Numbered from the stretch's first letter, positions 1-12,654 are shown. The stretch is 64,000 bases of DNA from Campylorhamphus procurvoides (GCA_013396655.1 WBMV01009180.1:1-64000); one strand, 5' to 3'. Notes: generated by a model from the sequence alone, not told the origin. Numbers and translations: made by a program.

Positions 1-760
1 CATAGAATTGTAGAATAGTTTGGTTGGAAGTTACCTTTAAAGGTCATCTAGCCCCCTACTACAAGCTGGGACATCTTCAATTAGATTAAGTTGCTCAGAG
101 CCCTGTCCAACCTGACACTGAACGTTTCCAGGGATGGGGGCACCCACCACCTCTCTGGGCAACCTGTTGCAGGGTTTCACTACCCTCGCTGTAAAAAACT
201 TCCTCCTTATATCTACTCTGAATCTGCCCTCTCTAAGTTTAAAGCCATTACCCCTTTTAAATGGGTATGTTACAATGGCATATCAATACATTGCCTTGTA
301 CAAGTTCCTCTCCAGCTTTCTTGTAGGCCCCCTATAGGTACTGATATAAGATCTCCTTGGAGCCTTCTCTTTAGGCTGAATCTCTCAGCCAGTCCTCACA
401 GGAGAGGTGCTCCAGCCCACTCATAATTTTTGCGGTTTCCTACAGACCTGCTCCAACAGATCAATGTCCGTCCTGTCCTTTGGGGACCCCATAGTTGGAT
501 GCAGTATTTCAGGTGGGGTATCAGAAGAGCAGAGTAGAATCACCTCCCTGAGCCAGCTGGTCATACTGCTTTTGATCCAGCCCAGAATATGATTGGCATT
601 CTGGATTGCAAATGCACAATGCCTGTTCACATCCAACTTTTCATCCACCAGCACTCCCAAGTTCTCCTCAGCAGGGCTGCTTTCAACATGTTCATCCCCC
701 AGCCTGGATTGATACCAGGGCTTGCCCCAACCCATGTGCAGGATCCATGTCGCTTGTGGG
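1..760 (-). mobile_element. CR1 LINE, 5'-truncated copy, 3' end at left edge
   Basis: This is the 3' part of a CR1 non-LTR retrotransposon on the minus strand. The left edge starts inside the terminal CATAGAAT-type repeat, so the 3' terminus lies at or just outside the window. Reading rightwards, the complement shows the CR1 3' untranslated region (TTTGGTTGGAAG, CAGGGATGGGG, GGGCAACCTGTT, TCTCCAGCTTTCTTGTAGG). From about 421 to 735 it shows the C-terminal end of ORF2. Similarity fades near 760, after a segment like the CR1 CCCATGTGCAGGA motif, so the copy is 5'-truncated, as is usual for CR1. Many substitutions and small gaps (for example around 360-390) show an old, immobile copy. Family recognition is from memory of the CR1 consensus; the subfamily is not assigned. 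Confidence 0.93.
421..735 (-). pseudogene. CR1 ORF2 C-terminal remnant
   Basis: A 104-codon minus-strand open frame encodes the end of CR1 ORF2, the endonuclease/reverse transcriptase polyprotein that drives retrotransposition. Recognisable blocks are ENLGVLVDEKLD near residues 25-36, a CAFAIQNANHILGWIKSS block at about 40-57, REVILL at about 63-68, and DIDLLEQVCRK at about 90-100. In the family these lie downstream of the polymerase core, in the C-terminal domain. The catalytic and endonuclease domains are absent because the copy is 5'-truncated. The start codon is only the first in-frame ATG and has no biological meaning. The stretch has stayed open by chance; nothing suggests it is expressed. 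Confidence 0.85.
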
Positions 761-2440
761 TCAGAAGATTAGCTGTGTTTTTATCTGTGTGTTGTTCCAT
801 AGAGGCCATAAACCCAATGGCTTTCATGTATCAGATCCTTGGCTGATCTGTACACTGTACAGTACTTGAGAACACTGAAGTCCCGTGAGGGGTTGCACTT
901 TGAGAACTCATCTTGATTTAAAAAAAGAAAAAAAGGGGAAAAAAAAGCCTTGCTGAAATGCTTGAGCTGTAGCACTGTTGTCATGTCAGTCAGGATTGCC
1001 TATGCTTTCTACCTGGCTGTGCTTTCTACCGTAGTTAACTCATAAACCCTGGATAAACCCTCCTGCAGTGCAGTCATCTACACATCAATGCAGTTATTGC
1101 CACGTTTACCTGGCCAGATGGACCCTACTTGTGCTTACCTTGTCAGCAACCAGTGGCCTAGGGTTTCCCCACCTCACAAGCTTGAATGATTTTTTGAGGA
1201 ATCTCCTGTATGCAATAATACATTATTTAAGAGCTGAATATAATTGAGAATGTCCATAAATCCAGATGATTTTTATAGGTATGTTACTCTTCGATAATAA
1301 ATCATGGCAGCATTATTTATACCTGCTAGGTCATATTTTCAGGCTGAAATACCAACATATGTATTTGATTTCTTTAGAAACAAAAAGATGTCTTCCCAGC
1401 TGCAATACCCAACTCCTTCAGACAGAATGAAAGATAACTTTTTAAGCTTTTGTCATTGTCATTCCATTATGTGTCAGTTATAGGTGCTAGTGTCAGTATA
1501 ATCTCATTAGCTGAGCATTTGCCATGTTACCAGAGCTCTGTTTGATTTTTATGTCTTCACTTTCCAGTGTGACTTCTGCTGTTTCCCAGAAAAACCTAAA
1601 GCAAATCACACAAACCAAAAAGGGAAGTAAAACTTCTGTCTTTTTTTTGCCTTTCCCTGATACATTAGTTTAGTTAGAGCTCCTTTGTGGTATAGTAAAA
1701 TAAAACCAAACCTTGATCTGATGAGTACTTTGAATAAAATTGTACTGAGTTATGCTGTGAGATAAAGCCTTCATAATTCAGTGATTTAAACATAAACTTC
1801 TAGAAACACATCTGGATACTTAGCTTAAAAGTAGATACTACAATGCTTTATTAGCTTATATAACCAATTCCAGATGTTAAAAAACCATGCTATAACAATG
1901 TAGACTTACCATTATTTTAAAAAAAATATAGTCCAAAAATAGAGCAAAAATGCAAAATTAATTAAAAAAGCTAGAAGTATAGAGTTGGACTATTTTCAGT
2001 TCATGTTAGTATTTTTCTGTCTGAGTGTGCAATGGTTTTTACCTAATGAGAAAAGGAATGAATAATCAGTTCTTTCTGGCAATTAACTGATATGCCTGGT
2101 GGATGATAATTAAAATGAGTCATGCATGTAAAAGGAAACTGAAACTTTCCCTTGACTCATTTTTCTTCCATAAATTTATTTTCAAAATGTCTAGCTTTCA
2201 AATTTTGCCAGAAATTGATATACAAGTGTATTAAGTTGTAAAAGTTCTGGGTGCAGCTTCAAAGCAACTCCATGTCTGAATCCCATGTAGAGTTGAAAAC
2301 TTCACCACTTGATTCATGTTACCTGATCTTAGAGCCTCCAATGTTTATAGAGTCAGTAGAGAGAACCAGAGATCTCCAAGGGAACGTGAAGTTGCAGAAT
2401 TAGCCCATGGAAACTGTTGCTACTCGCTGACTGCCTACCT
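761..2440. other. AT-rich single-copy DNA, nothing recognised
   Basis: There is no gene, repeat family or convincing exon here. The only local structure is a purine tract at about 919-948 (A runs broken by G). Open frames are short and not protein-like. Confidence 0.6.
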
Positions 2441-3135
2441 TTGGGGTGGAGGTACCTGGCTGGTGTGCTCCTGGTCATCTCGGCCGCCATGGGATCCTCT
2501 CCTGAGGATTTGTCTGCCCCATACTCCCACAGCACATTGGTTAAAGAGGTAGTGCCATAACTTCCCTTTGCCAGTCACTTTGGGTGGTTGCACTGAAAAT
2601 GGGTGACTCTATTCACGTCTCTCTGCAGGCTGGGGGACCCACAGGCAGTCACCACCTCTGAGTACTGTGTCCTCACCACCAGGTCACAGACCTGTTGCGG
2701 GGTTTTCCTGTCTCATTGAAGCTGACCCACTCATTTTGAGATAAGAGAGACAGGAGGAAGGACAAAAATGATTGAAAGAACTGAGTTTTTTGAGACTTTT
2801 TAGTTGTTACCTGCAGTTGGGAGTGGGAAGTTACTGTTTCTGATTCCTATGCTTAGGACCATAACTAGTTTTAGGTGACTTCTTAAATATATTAAAAATA
2901 TAAAATGTCCGTAGAGTCTTGGAAATGCAAAGCATCGCATCCATCTTATGATTTGATTAGAATTTCAGGTTTTTGCCTGTGACTGCTGATGACGACTGGT
3001 ATTACGTTTCTGATACAGAAAAAGTGCATATGAAAAGTGCCCATGTTCTGGCACCAGTGAAAGAAACCCTTCAGCCCAACAAAGAAGTGACTGCTGAGCT
3101 GTCAGTGCCATGGGGCAGGCAGGCTGGGTGCTGAA
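2441..3135 (+). other. GC-richer block with a short protein-like open frame
   Basis: This block has higher GC than its surroundings. From 2970 to 3131 a plus-strand frame stays open for 54 codons and ends in TGA at 3132-3134. It directly follows an AG (2967-2968) that could be a splice acceptor, though its pyrimidine tract is weak. The peptide has a protein-like composition: the segment TADDDWYYVSDTEKVH is acidic and aromatic, followed by a mixed polar region. I do not recognise a family. A terminal coding exon, a pseudogene relic or chance are all possible. An in-frame TAG at 2958-2960 means it would have to be spliced to be coding. Confidence 0.2.
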
Positions 3136-4670
3136 CCATTGTCTCCTTAGATGTGTATTTCAGAAATCAACTTCCTCCCAATTTGAATTTTTGGCATCAG
3201 CATAAGCAACTTGGTGTTAACTTTGCACATCTAACTATCAACTCTGTTGAAAATTTCACTCACAGTATTATCCAAAATAGGGACTTAAATGCGATTTGCT
3301 ACCATATTTTGGAAGTATATCATGTAATGTGTCCTTTGTTTATCACTGTGATACATTCCTCATAGTTGAGGCTTGATTATTTCCAAGGAGCTGAAAACCA
3401 ATGGCTCCAGTAAAAATTAGTGGAAGATGTACTGCTTGCTATCCCTGACTGCTTTTTATTAGAGATAAAAGGGAAATAATCTTGGTTTTCTTTAACATGC
3501 TAGGATTAGAGGCAAAATACAGCTTTGCTTTTGCTTTTGGTGCTTGCTTAAGAACCTTTACTTGAATCTGTGCTCATCTATATTAGTTTTTCCAGAGAGC
3601 TTGTCAGAAATGGATTTTTAAATTTTTATTAATTTTTTTAAGTTTTGTTTTCTAAAATTTATATAAGGAAAAACTCTGCTTTCTGCTTGTTGGAAAAATT
3701 AGTTTTGTTGAGCAGTTGAGTTCATATGTTTGACCAGGTGAAATTTTCAGAAAATTTTTTTTTTTCTTCTTAGGTAGGATTGTAAAGACTTTAATTGAGA
3801 AAATTGTTTTAAATTAGTTTCTTGGACCCTACAGAATCAGAAAGAGCATTTAGACCACCAGTCTAAATTACTAGTGGTAATTAAAATAAACCTAAAAACA
3901 AAACCAAAAAAAGTTACTTTGTGTGTAAATGTTGCCATTTGCTAGTGGCTATTGTGTTTATTTCCTCATCAAAGGAAATGAGCTGCAAAGAGGAATTTTT
4001 AAAGTAACTGCCTTATACATCCTACAAACATATGTTAATATTTAAACACATGGAATCAAGGGGTTAACTTCTCTTTAAGTGATTATTCAGACTGGTTAAA
4101 TATTTTGCCAATTAAGAAGCAGCAGATTTTATCTGACCCATTGGAGTGGGGTGGGGTTGTTAGAGCTTAATCATTTATACGCTACGTTTGATGTAAGGAG
4201 CTAATGTTTACTGACCGAACTCTTGGGTTTAACAGATTTTTTTCTGAAATACCGAGGGACCTAATTTAATATTGTCAGAGAAATGTTTGGGGTTTTTTTG
4301 TTTGCTTCTTTCTTTTCTTTGCAAAGCATTGAAAAGACTGAAGTTACTGATGCTGTTAACTAAATGCCCATGGAGCTTTGCTTGCTAGAAATAGAGATGA
4401 CAGATGCACAAACACAGAAATATATATGTCTTGGAAATGCATTAATTTAATTTAAAGCCAGCTCTTCTGTGGATGGGTTTAAAATTGGGAATATCTTGAC
4501 TGTTTTGGGTTTATCCTGTATTTGGTGAGAACTGAACTTCACTGTTCGTAGCATGTAAGTAGTATCCTGGCCACATGAGGATTAATTAAAAGTATGGGCT
4601 TGTCAGATTTTTTTGTGCAACACCTGCAATAGAATTTTGACATGGAGGCAAAAGTTAGAAGAAAAAGAAA
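3136..4670. other. AT-rich single-copy DNA, nothing recognised
   Basis: No gene or repeat family is recognised. T-rich runs occur near 3755-3770, and the sequence is otherwise non-repetitive. Confidence 0.6.
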
Positions 4671-4776
4671 AGGGTTTTTTTGGTTTTGGGTTTTTTTTTC
4701 CTTGGTTCGTTTTTTGGTGGTTTTTGTTGGTGGGTTTTCATTTTGGGTTTTTTTGTGTATTTTTGTTTTAATTTTG
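4671..4776. repeat. T/G-rich low-complexity tract
   Basis: About 100 bases are built almost only of T and G (runs of T5-T9 separated by GG or GGG). On the minus strand this is an A/C-rich tract. It gives rise to a spurious lysine-rich open frame on the minus strand. It may be a decayed poly-A-like tail or slippage-derived simple sequence. Confidence 0.8.
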
Positions 4777-6639
4777 TAAGGAGGCTGGTTGTATCCAGGA
4801 GAGAAAGAAAAAGAAACATTTTTCTGGGAAGGTAAATCTTACTGTGGTTGGGTATGAACAAAGTAAGGCTTTGCTAAATATATACAGAATGACCTTTTCT
4901 TGAATGTTTTTCCTGTTATTTGGGATATTAATCAAGTCTGAGGAACGTAACTGAAGAATGCCTTCTAACCAAGTGAACTAAGACATCCCTTCATTTCCAA
5001 AAGGATCCAGTGCAGACAGGTTTCAGGAAGCTTGATGTAGTCAGCAAAGAGCCACTGACTTGTTCCTTGAGGAGCTGTGGCCAGTGCTTTGGTCATGGCA
5101 TGTACGCTGCTGGACTGAGTGCAACTTACACTGGTTTTCCTACTTACACTGCTTTTATAAATATTGCTGTTTTTCTGTGCAGTATAACTTCATAATTTTT
5201 GCTACTCCCAGAAATACAGGAACCTTTGTGTTTTTATCTTGTCTGTCAGAATAACCATAGTATCTCTATTACCAGCTTGTGCTAAATTTGTGATAGCGAG
5301 AATCTGTTCTTCAAAACTGGGAAGTTCTCTGTTAAAGGCGGAGGGGTTAATTTGAGTTAGGTTTTTTTGGCTTTTTTTTTTCCTAAGATCTCCACCATTT
5401 TAAGAGATGAGCTTACCAGTTCTGTTACTACCAATGAAAGATGCAAATGAAATCCTATGTGAGAAAAGATTTCTTTATCTTAGATTGGAACAGGATGTTC
5501 ACAATTTACCATGTTATAACTCAGAAGGATAAAGGTTGGTTTTTCCATAATGTCCAGCTTTTGATGTTTCTATCAGGAGACAGTTTAGCATCAGATGGTA
5601 TTGATCCTTCAAGTAATGAAGCTTGAGTATCAAGTTTATACTGACATTATTTTAGCGCTCTCTCTTAAGTAGAAGTATTCAGATGGCGTGAAGCAAATAA
5701 TTTTTTTGTTTGCCTTTTTTAATTAATGAACCATTGAGGAGTTTCTGCTGATGTTCAACACAGTGGTGAAGGAGCAGATTTTTTTAGCATCACTGTCTCT
5801 CTAGATTTAAAAATCACAGGAAGGAAGTGCTGTATCACTTGGTGCACACTTCAAGTGATCAGATGTGTGTTCAAATGTGGTCAGATAGATTAGTTTAACT
5901 GATATCTAATTTTAGGACATTTCAATTCATGTTCTTTAATTAAGCTTTTAATTCTAAAACACTGTTTAAAATACTTGTAATATCCTAGGAGATCCTGTAT
6001 GCTTGCGTAGTGGAAGTAAAAGATGAAGAATTATGCTTTGTTGTAACATTAACTATCCTTAGAAAGGTAGGTCAGTATATCGTTATCAGCTGTTATCTCA
6101 TACTTTAAACTTAGTTTTCTCAAGCAAGTGAAGATGGATGTCAGGCACTAGATATATTATTCCATGAAAGAGTCATATTTTCTCACTGAACAGTGAAATG
6201 TGCATTTGTCTCTGAGTTTGGATGAATGCACATATTTGTAGAATACATCAGTTTGTAGGTTACCGCACAAAATACTGTGACTGTGTTTGTGTTAAAATAT
6301 TTAAGACACACAATACTAGCATTCCCTGTTCCTTAATTTACAGATATTTCATTTTAATGAAATAGTGGGCTACAAACTTAAATGTTTTTGTGTTACTCGA
6401 TAAGAAAATGGTTTTGTTTATGTTGAATGATTGTACCCTTAAGTCAGTTAAAACAAACCAGCAAACTAGTAACATTGTTAGGTAGGTCTCTTCTAAATCT
6501 GAAAAAGTTTCTGTTTATCAGGATATGTGCAGTACTGCAGACCTAATAGAACGCAGAGATGTCTGGAGTAATTCACTGACTTCAGTTAAATAATATTAAA
6601 AAAGAAATAATATTGCATATGGGGCAAAATAGAGGTGTT
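4777..6639. other. AT-rich single-copy DNA, nothing recognised
   Basis: No repeat family, RNA gene or convincing exon is visible. Open frames are about 60 codons and lack coding character. Confidence 0.6.
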
Positions 6640-7500
6640 CTAAAATCTCACAGAAGAGAAACCTTTCCAGTGGTACTCAGAGAAGGCAGTCTTGGGAGTA
6701 ACTGAGTGTCTGGGTCCCACAGAACTGAGGAAGGGCATAGCTCCACTTCTGACCAGCCCTGCTCTTCCCCTCCCCCCAAATAAGAGAAAAATTAATCCGG
6801 CTTTTAGATGCAGTGTCTTGTTGGGGTGGCTTGTCATGTGCTGATGTAAGGGAGGGAGGGAGGTGGGACTGAGTGTCCAGGTGCAGGGCAGAGGGAAGGG
6901 AAGGCAGGATGGGAAGCCCTCTGTCAAGTTCCTTTTTAGGTGGCAAAAATTTTCAACCTGGTTTGGGTGCTCCTGAAGCCACAGCCTTTGGGCTGCATAC
7001 AGGCCTCTTTCTTCTACAAGATGCTTTCATTTTGTGTGCAAAAGGGGCAACTCATCATTTTGATCAAAGGAGGTCAGTGAATACAGGAGACCGTAAGATG
7101 TATGAGAGTTTTAGGAACAGATTTCAGGCTTGGCTGCCTGTAAGGCCATGACATGACTGGTACCATGGGACTGGCCTTGCTCTGCTTGAGATCAAAGCTT
7201 TGCAATCTTCTCCCCATCTTATTTCTACTTCCAGATAATTGTGGAGAAGCACAGCAGGACACTGTCTGCCTGACACATCTAAATAAATTCCTAGTGCAGG
7301 GATCCCTGTTCAAAGCATTCCCGGTTACCCTCCTCAGCGGCTGTGTTTCACAGATGGAAGGACGACATTTTGTTTTCACAACTTCTGTTGTTACTGTTGG
7401 ATTCCCCCCGGGTATCTCTTTTTCCAGGATTACAGTAGCAGTAATGTTAGTTTTGGAAAGAAGAAAATAAACTGGTCTGTTCCTGGAAATCAAAGTAGTA
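6640..7500. other. GC-richer segment with overlapping open frames, no identified gene
   Basis: Open frames of 139 codons (minus, 7074-7493) and 105 codons (plus, 7153-7470) overlap almost completely, so at most one could be real. Neither shows a domain I recognise. The minus frame has no obvious motif; the plus frame starts with a short hydrophobic stretch. The higher GC of this segment lowers stop-codon frequency, which may be the whole explanation. A G-quadruplex motif sits at 6850-6867. Confidence 0.35.
6850..6867 (+). other. G-quadruplex-forming motif
   Basis: Four GGG runs are separated by loops of 1, 1 and 4 bases, fitting the canonical G3N1-7 pattern on the plus strand. It lies inside the GC-richer segment at 6640-7500. 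Folding is predicted from the pattern only. Confidence 0.7.
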
Positions 7501-8290
7501 CTTTATGCAGCGAGGAGAGCTGTGGTGCTGTGGCCCCTGTACATAGTACTCTGGCTGGAGGAGTGACGGGGAGACGTGGCACTGGCCGTGCTGAGAGTTT
7601 CCAGGTACAAGGCTATGGCCAAAAAAACATAAATGGAAGACACAGTTGCCAGCAGTGAGGTTTTAAGTGATATCACAGAAACAAAACCTAACTCCTTCTG
7701 AGACCTAGCAGAATATTTACTGTCTTGCAGAGGCAGCCTGGTTAAGTGACAGTGGTTGAGTTACTTACCTGGTGGCTCAGGATGTCTGCCTTCTGTGTCC
7801 TCATCTGCTGTGGGGATCATCCACTTCTGCATCTTGTTGGCAGTAAAGAGTGATTTCTGTTTGAAGGGATCTTCCTGATTTGTCTGAGGCAAAGGGCATT
7901 CAAGGGTCTGCTCCATTTATGTGCAGCTCACTGAGGTGTCATGCTGCTCCTGCCTGCATGAATAGCTGGCATGCACTGATGAGTAAATCTATATTTGTTA
8001 TGAAAGCTGCTGTTATGCCTGACCTGCAGAGCAATTCCCCTGTTCCAGGGGAATCAGAGTTTCCCATTGCTTTGTGAACTGTCCATGCACTTCTTGTGTT
8101 TTCATGAAGGAGGGTGGACCTGCCTTTCTGTGACAGTGCTGGTGGGCAGAGCAGCTCTTGCAGCTGCAAGGAAGCACATAGCACATCATGAGTCCTGCCG
8201 ATGAGTTTGTGATCAGTCTCTTTGCATCTGGAAACTACTAGTAATAATCCCATTCTGCCAGCCAGTATGTCAGGACACAGTGAGAACTGC
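7501..8290. other. Single-copy DNA, nothing recognised
   Basis: There is no gene or repeat family. The only structure noted is a tight hairpin at 8034-8054. Confidence 0.55.
8034..8054. repeat. Perfect 9-bp inverted repeat with 3-base loop
   Basis: ATTCCCCTG (8034-8042) and CAGGGGAAT (8046-8054) are exact reverse complements around the loop TTC. No T-run or gene end adjoins it, so no function is implied. Confidence 0.8.
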
Positions 8291-8300
8291 TGTTTTTTGG

Positions 8301-8325
8301 TTTTTTTTTTTTTTTTTTTTTTNTT
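8301..8325. repeat. Long poly-T tract with one ambiguous base
   Basis: A nearly pure T run of more than 20 bases contains N at 8323. It could be the poly-A tail of a minus-strand retrocopy. However, the adjoining sequence on the right has no AATAAA in the expected place and no recognised gene, so a simple homopolymer is the safer call. Its length in the assembly may be inaccurate. Confidence 0.75.
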
Positions 8326-11300
8326 AAGGATGCATTTGGGAAAGGCTTTTTAAAATTTTACTCATAATTTCAGTGATCACCCATAATGGAAAAGGAGATA
8401 GGACTGAGGGAGTGGCCCTGACACTGTTTTTTATACCTTTATGTCTGGGGAACTGCTTGCTCTTTGCTTTGTTTAACAAAACTCGCAGGCTTTGCAAATG
8501 CACCTTGGCAGAGGGAATTTCCTGGTGAATAGCAGGCTTCCATCTGGGTTTGTGTGGATTTAAAAGGAGTGTTTTGATGATGTGGTACATTGCTGAGCCA
8601 GGCTCCAGAAAGATGTCAGCAAGTGTTGTACTGGTGTATGTAAAGTCCAGCAGTTAAACACGTGAAGCATAATCTTAATGGCTTTTTATGAAAGTTTTAG
8701 TAAAAGTATGATAGTTTTATACTGATGATATTAACACATGCAGAAGAAATATTCTCTGCAAGGATCTCAGCAATAAATGGTTCCTTAAGGTACAAATTTT
8801 ATTCCAACAGTTTATAGATTGTGACTTCACTTCTCCCAACACTATATTAAAATGTCTTGCTCTATCTTGAGATTTACCGAATCTCCACTGGGAGATTTTG
8901 TTTGAATTTGAGAACTTTTGTAGGAAAAATAATTGTTTCTATATCATGAAACCATTCCCTAGAACTGTCATGGCCATTAACTCTTCTGTATTAATTTGAA
9001 AACTGTTCCTCCTTCATTTTAATGTTGAGTCCTTTACGAATTTTTGACTCTGAATAGTTGTACAACTCAAGTTAGAATCTAGTTGTCTGTCAAGCGCTAG
9101 TTAAATGTTGTGCACTTTTATATTTTGGTAGATGTTACCAGTATATCAAATATCTGAGGGAACACAGGACAGTGAGAAAAGTGGAGCGGAAAAGAGCAAA
9201 CTAAGGAGAGGATTGCTCGTTTACAGTGTGCTGTATGTACGCACTGGAACATTCTACTCTGCTTCCTGGAGAAGCAGACTCTTCCTGACTCTGATCTGCT
9301 TCCTGGAGGCATATGTCCCATTCTAATGAATCTGTGGACCCTGATGTAAGGGATTAAAAAAAAGAACACTTAAATGTTTACCAGAAACTTTATTTTCTTT
9401 ACAAAATCAACTAAGTCAGTTTACCTAATCCTGGTAAGAAATGGAAATTGACTTTTTAGCATTTGAATTTGCTACTGCATAGAATATAGCCTATTTTGCA
9501 GAATGAGATATTAATTGATGTATGCTTAAATTGATATGTTTTTTAGGAAGAGACCTCTTACTGGAAAATACAGGGGTTATGCAATATAAGAGCTTCAGAA
9601 AAAAGCGGGGATTCAGATTAATTTTTCTTTGTGTCAGGTTTAGCTCTTATTCCATTGCTTAATGGTGAGGAATATACAATTCCGTGTTACCTTTTGACAT
9701 TTCCAGCTGCACTCTTCTCTTGTTTAATTTGTCCTGTTCATGGCTTCAGGCTATTCCAAGCTTCAGTACACATGACAAAGCAAACAACCCCTGCCATCTG
9801 AAAACTAAACTAAAACAAAGCCCCTCTAAAAGAGTTTTTCTTGCCTTTTTTTGCCCCTGCTGTGACATGCATAATCTGTCTTGATATTTGAGATATCTTT
9901 ATTCAAGTTTTATATACTTTTCTACCTAGCAAAATTTAAAGGACTAAGAGTTGATGCATGCTTAATTGCCTTTGCTAGTTAGGTGGGACTGAACTGCATC
10001 TTTGTGGAAAGTTATAAAGAAAAGAGGTTGCTTTATAGTTTCAAAAAGCATATCAATTTTGCTAATGAGAACTTTACATCCAGTGCCTGTAAAATTTCCA
10101 GGAATATTTGAGAGATGCAGATGAATTTTGAAATGAAAGTCTGGAATTCAAGTGTAGTATTCAGAGTAGGACACAGCCACTATTCTGTTGTTTAAAAGGA
10201 GCCATTTGTTTACTTCTGAAAACTGTGAAGAAACCAGTGTTGCAAATTTGCTGTAATCAAAACCCAGTGAGACCCCTCAGGGAAAAAACCTACCATATAC
10301 TACTGAAACGGAAGTTTAACAGATGGGCCTAGTAAGATTATTTTTAGACATGTAAATTGGTTGAGCATTATCAGTAACACTTTCTCTTACTTGAACTGCA
10401 ATGAGTGCTTTGTCAGTTTTTTCTGCCTAGCCACTCAAAGATTAAATCAAAAGGGTTTACAAATAATTCTTTTTCTGTCTATAACTTTTGTTTTCAAGAT
10501 CTACAGATATGAAATAAATCACTACAAAAATCAAAGTGGATTTTTTTGACAGTAGAAGAGCAATACAGTATGTTGTTAAACAGATCCATGGAGCAGATAA
10601 TTGAAGGCTGTTGAGCAAAGCTCTAGAAAATAATTATACAAATACAATCACACTCTTTGTCAAACTTTATGGGTAACCTACTTTTAAAATAGGCCCCAAG
10701 AGTAGAAAAATTTAGGTTAAAGAATAGTGTACTCTATGCTTCTGTCATGAATTCTGTCTTCTGAAATCTGATTTTCTCAAGGCTCTACAGAGATTACAAG
10801 CAGTAAACTGACTATTTTGGTTGCTAAGAAGAAAAGGAGGAATTTGAAAATACTGAAACAAGAAAGTGGCAATTGATCCTGGTGTTACACAGGAACATCT
10901 GTCTGGAGTTTCAAAGGCAGCTAGCCATCAGCTATGGCAGATTTTCTGTCTGGCTCTGTAAGGATTGTGTGAGCTTGTTGTGTCTATATTGAAACTGCTA
11001 TTGTTCTCCTGCTGTGAAATGACAGATGGACATGTCTATCCTGAGAGATCTGTGACTTTTGGCTGACTTGTAGTTTCTGAATCCATGCATAATAGAGGTT
11101 GATCAAGTCCTTCAAGAGGGAAGAAGAAAAAAAGTAGAAAAAAAACCAAATGAAACGTATGGTGCCAGGCTGTATTGTGAAATCATCAAAAGTAAAATCC
11201 TTCCTTCTTTTTGAAGACAGATGGGTTGTTTTCTGAATGGGAGCTATCAGCTTTTAGTTTATTTTTGTAGGGGTATAATATATATACATACATATACAGT

Positions 11301-11590
11301 GGATATTTTTCTTTGCCTTAGGAAAAACAAGTTAAGGTGCTATTCCAGTGGAGTCACAGAGACAGCCAAGACTAAGACATGAAATCCTGAAAAGTATGGT
11401 GCTAGAGGAGGTTGAATTGGTTGAGATGTTGGGAGGGGAAGGTTTCCAATTCAGAAATACGTGTTTTGTTTCCTAATGATGTGAATCAATGTGTCATTAT
11501 AAACAAGTTAATAAGTTTGTCCTAATATGTAGCATAAATATGTGTTAATTGGATAATAAGTATATTTTATGTTTCTGAAAATGGTTTGTC
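8326..11590. other. AT-rich single-copy DNA, nothing recognised
   Basis: No repeat family or gene is visible. Open frames reach at most 88 codons (minus, 8324-8590) and show no family features. Confidence 0.6.
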
Positions 11591-11599
11591 TGGCAAAAT

Positions 11600-11640
11600 C
11601 TTATTAAAAACATTCATCTCTATTCAGCTCAGGTAAGTGT
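11600..11640 (+). promoter_or_regulatory. Candidate recursive (AG|GT) splice site
   Basis: A pyrimidine-containing stretch (CATCTCTATTCAGCTCAG) ends in AG at 11631-11632 and is followed at once by GTAAGT (11633-11638), a strong 5' splice-site hexamer. Another AG lies five bases upstream and could compete. This zero-length-exon arrangement is that of recursive splice sites in long introns. Whether the region is transcribed is unknown. Confidence 0.25.
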
Positions 11641-12654
11641 ATTTTTGTCTTGAAATAAATGATCCTAGCATTAAAAAAGAAGAGGGACTTACCACTGGTT
11701 TTGAGACATCCATTGGGAAAGCAGAACTGAATTCATGGGGTCACTGTTATGATGTAAAACTAAATGCTGATGCTTACTCTTCCGTTTGCCATAGTTTAAT
11801 TCAAACACTGGCATTTTTGCTTCTCTGAATGTTTCTTGTGCAAGTTTGTGAATTGTTAAAGTCTGCTAAAGCATCTGTTAGTGAGGTATGCACCACTTCA
11901 ACTGTTTAAACTGGGAGCTGGAAACCATCCTTCTAGACCAAAGTATCTATTTAAACAAAGTCCTTATTGAAGCCCTGTACAAAGAAATACATAATGAAGA
12001 ACTATATATTGTAGAAGGAGAAAACATGGCTGTGGGTCAAAGCATCACTTTTATGGAATGTTTTGTTGTCATATGAATAGTAAGTGCATATTTTAAAAAT
12101 ACTAGAAAGAAAACTAATAATTTAGTTAAATATTTGGCTTGCCTTTCTTCATACTATTATCCCTGTGTTACCTTTAGTTCTGTACAGAATAGTTGAAGGA
12201 ACTGAAGGAGGCAGTGTGACATATATCCCTTACATGAGCAATGTATTGGTGGAAGCACATTGTTCCTGCACAAAGGATCAGTCAGCATCAGCTGGTCTGT
12301 ATGGTTTTCTTAAAGTGCTAAAAGGCTGTCCAATCCAATTCCTTCAATGGCCATATTCTGTGGAAAGTGATTTCTTTCTGCTGATATGTAACTTTATGAA
12401 TGAATGCAAATTAGTTTGATTCAGTGTATTTGAAGTCCAGTATAGGTATTATAAACTTGATCCTGTTCAGTGAAGTCTTGATCCACATCCCAGTGGAAGG
12501 ACTGCTGCTTACCTAAATTGATGTTTGCCAGGGTGAATCAAGAATCCTTGCCAGCTGTGTTTCTTGTTGACTCAGATGTCATGTTAAAGGCATAGGTGAT
12601 TTAAGCCAAGTATTTGTTGAAACTGAATGATAATGTATAAATAGTTACCACTGA
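11641..12654. other. AT-rich single-copy DNA, nothing recognised
   Basis: There are three short plus-strand open frames (62-84 codons) with no recognisable features and no repeat family. Confidence 0.55.

Noticed and set aside
4655..4861. Lysine-rich minus frame
   Set aside because: It is the translation of the T/G low-complexity tract read in reverse.
7074..7493. 139-codon minus frame as a gene
   Set aside because: It overlaps a 105-codon plus frame almost fully, lies in GC-richer DNA where stops are rarer, and has no recognised domain.
8301..8590. Poly-T tract as the tail of a minus-strand processed pseudogene (88-codon frame adjoining)
   Set aside because: No AATAAA before the tract in the minus orientation, no recognised protein and no clear target duplication.
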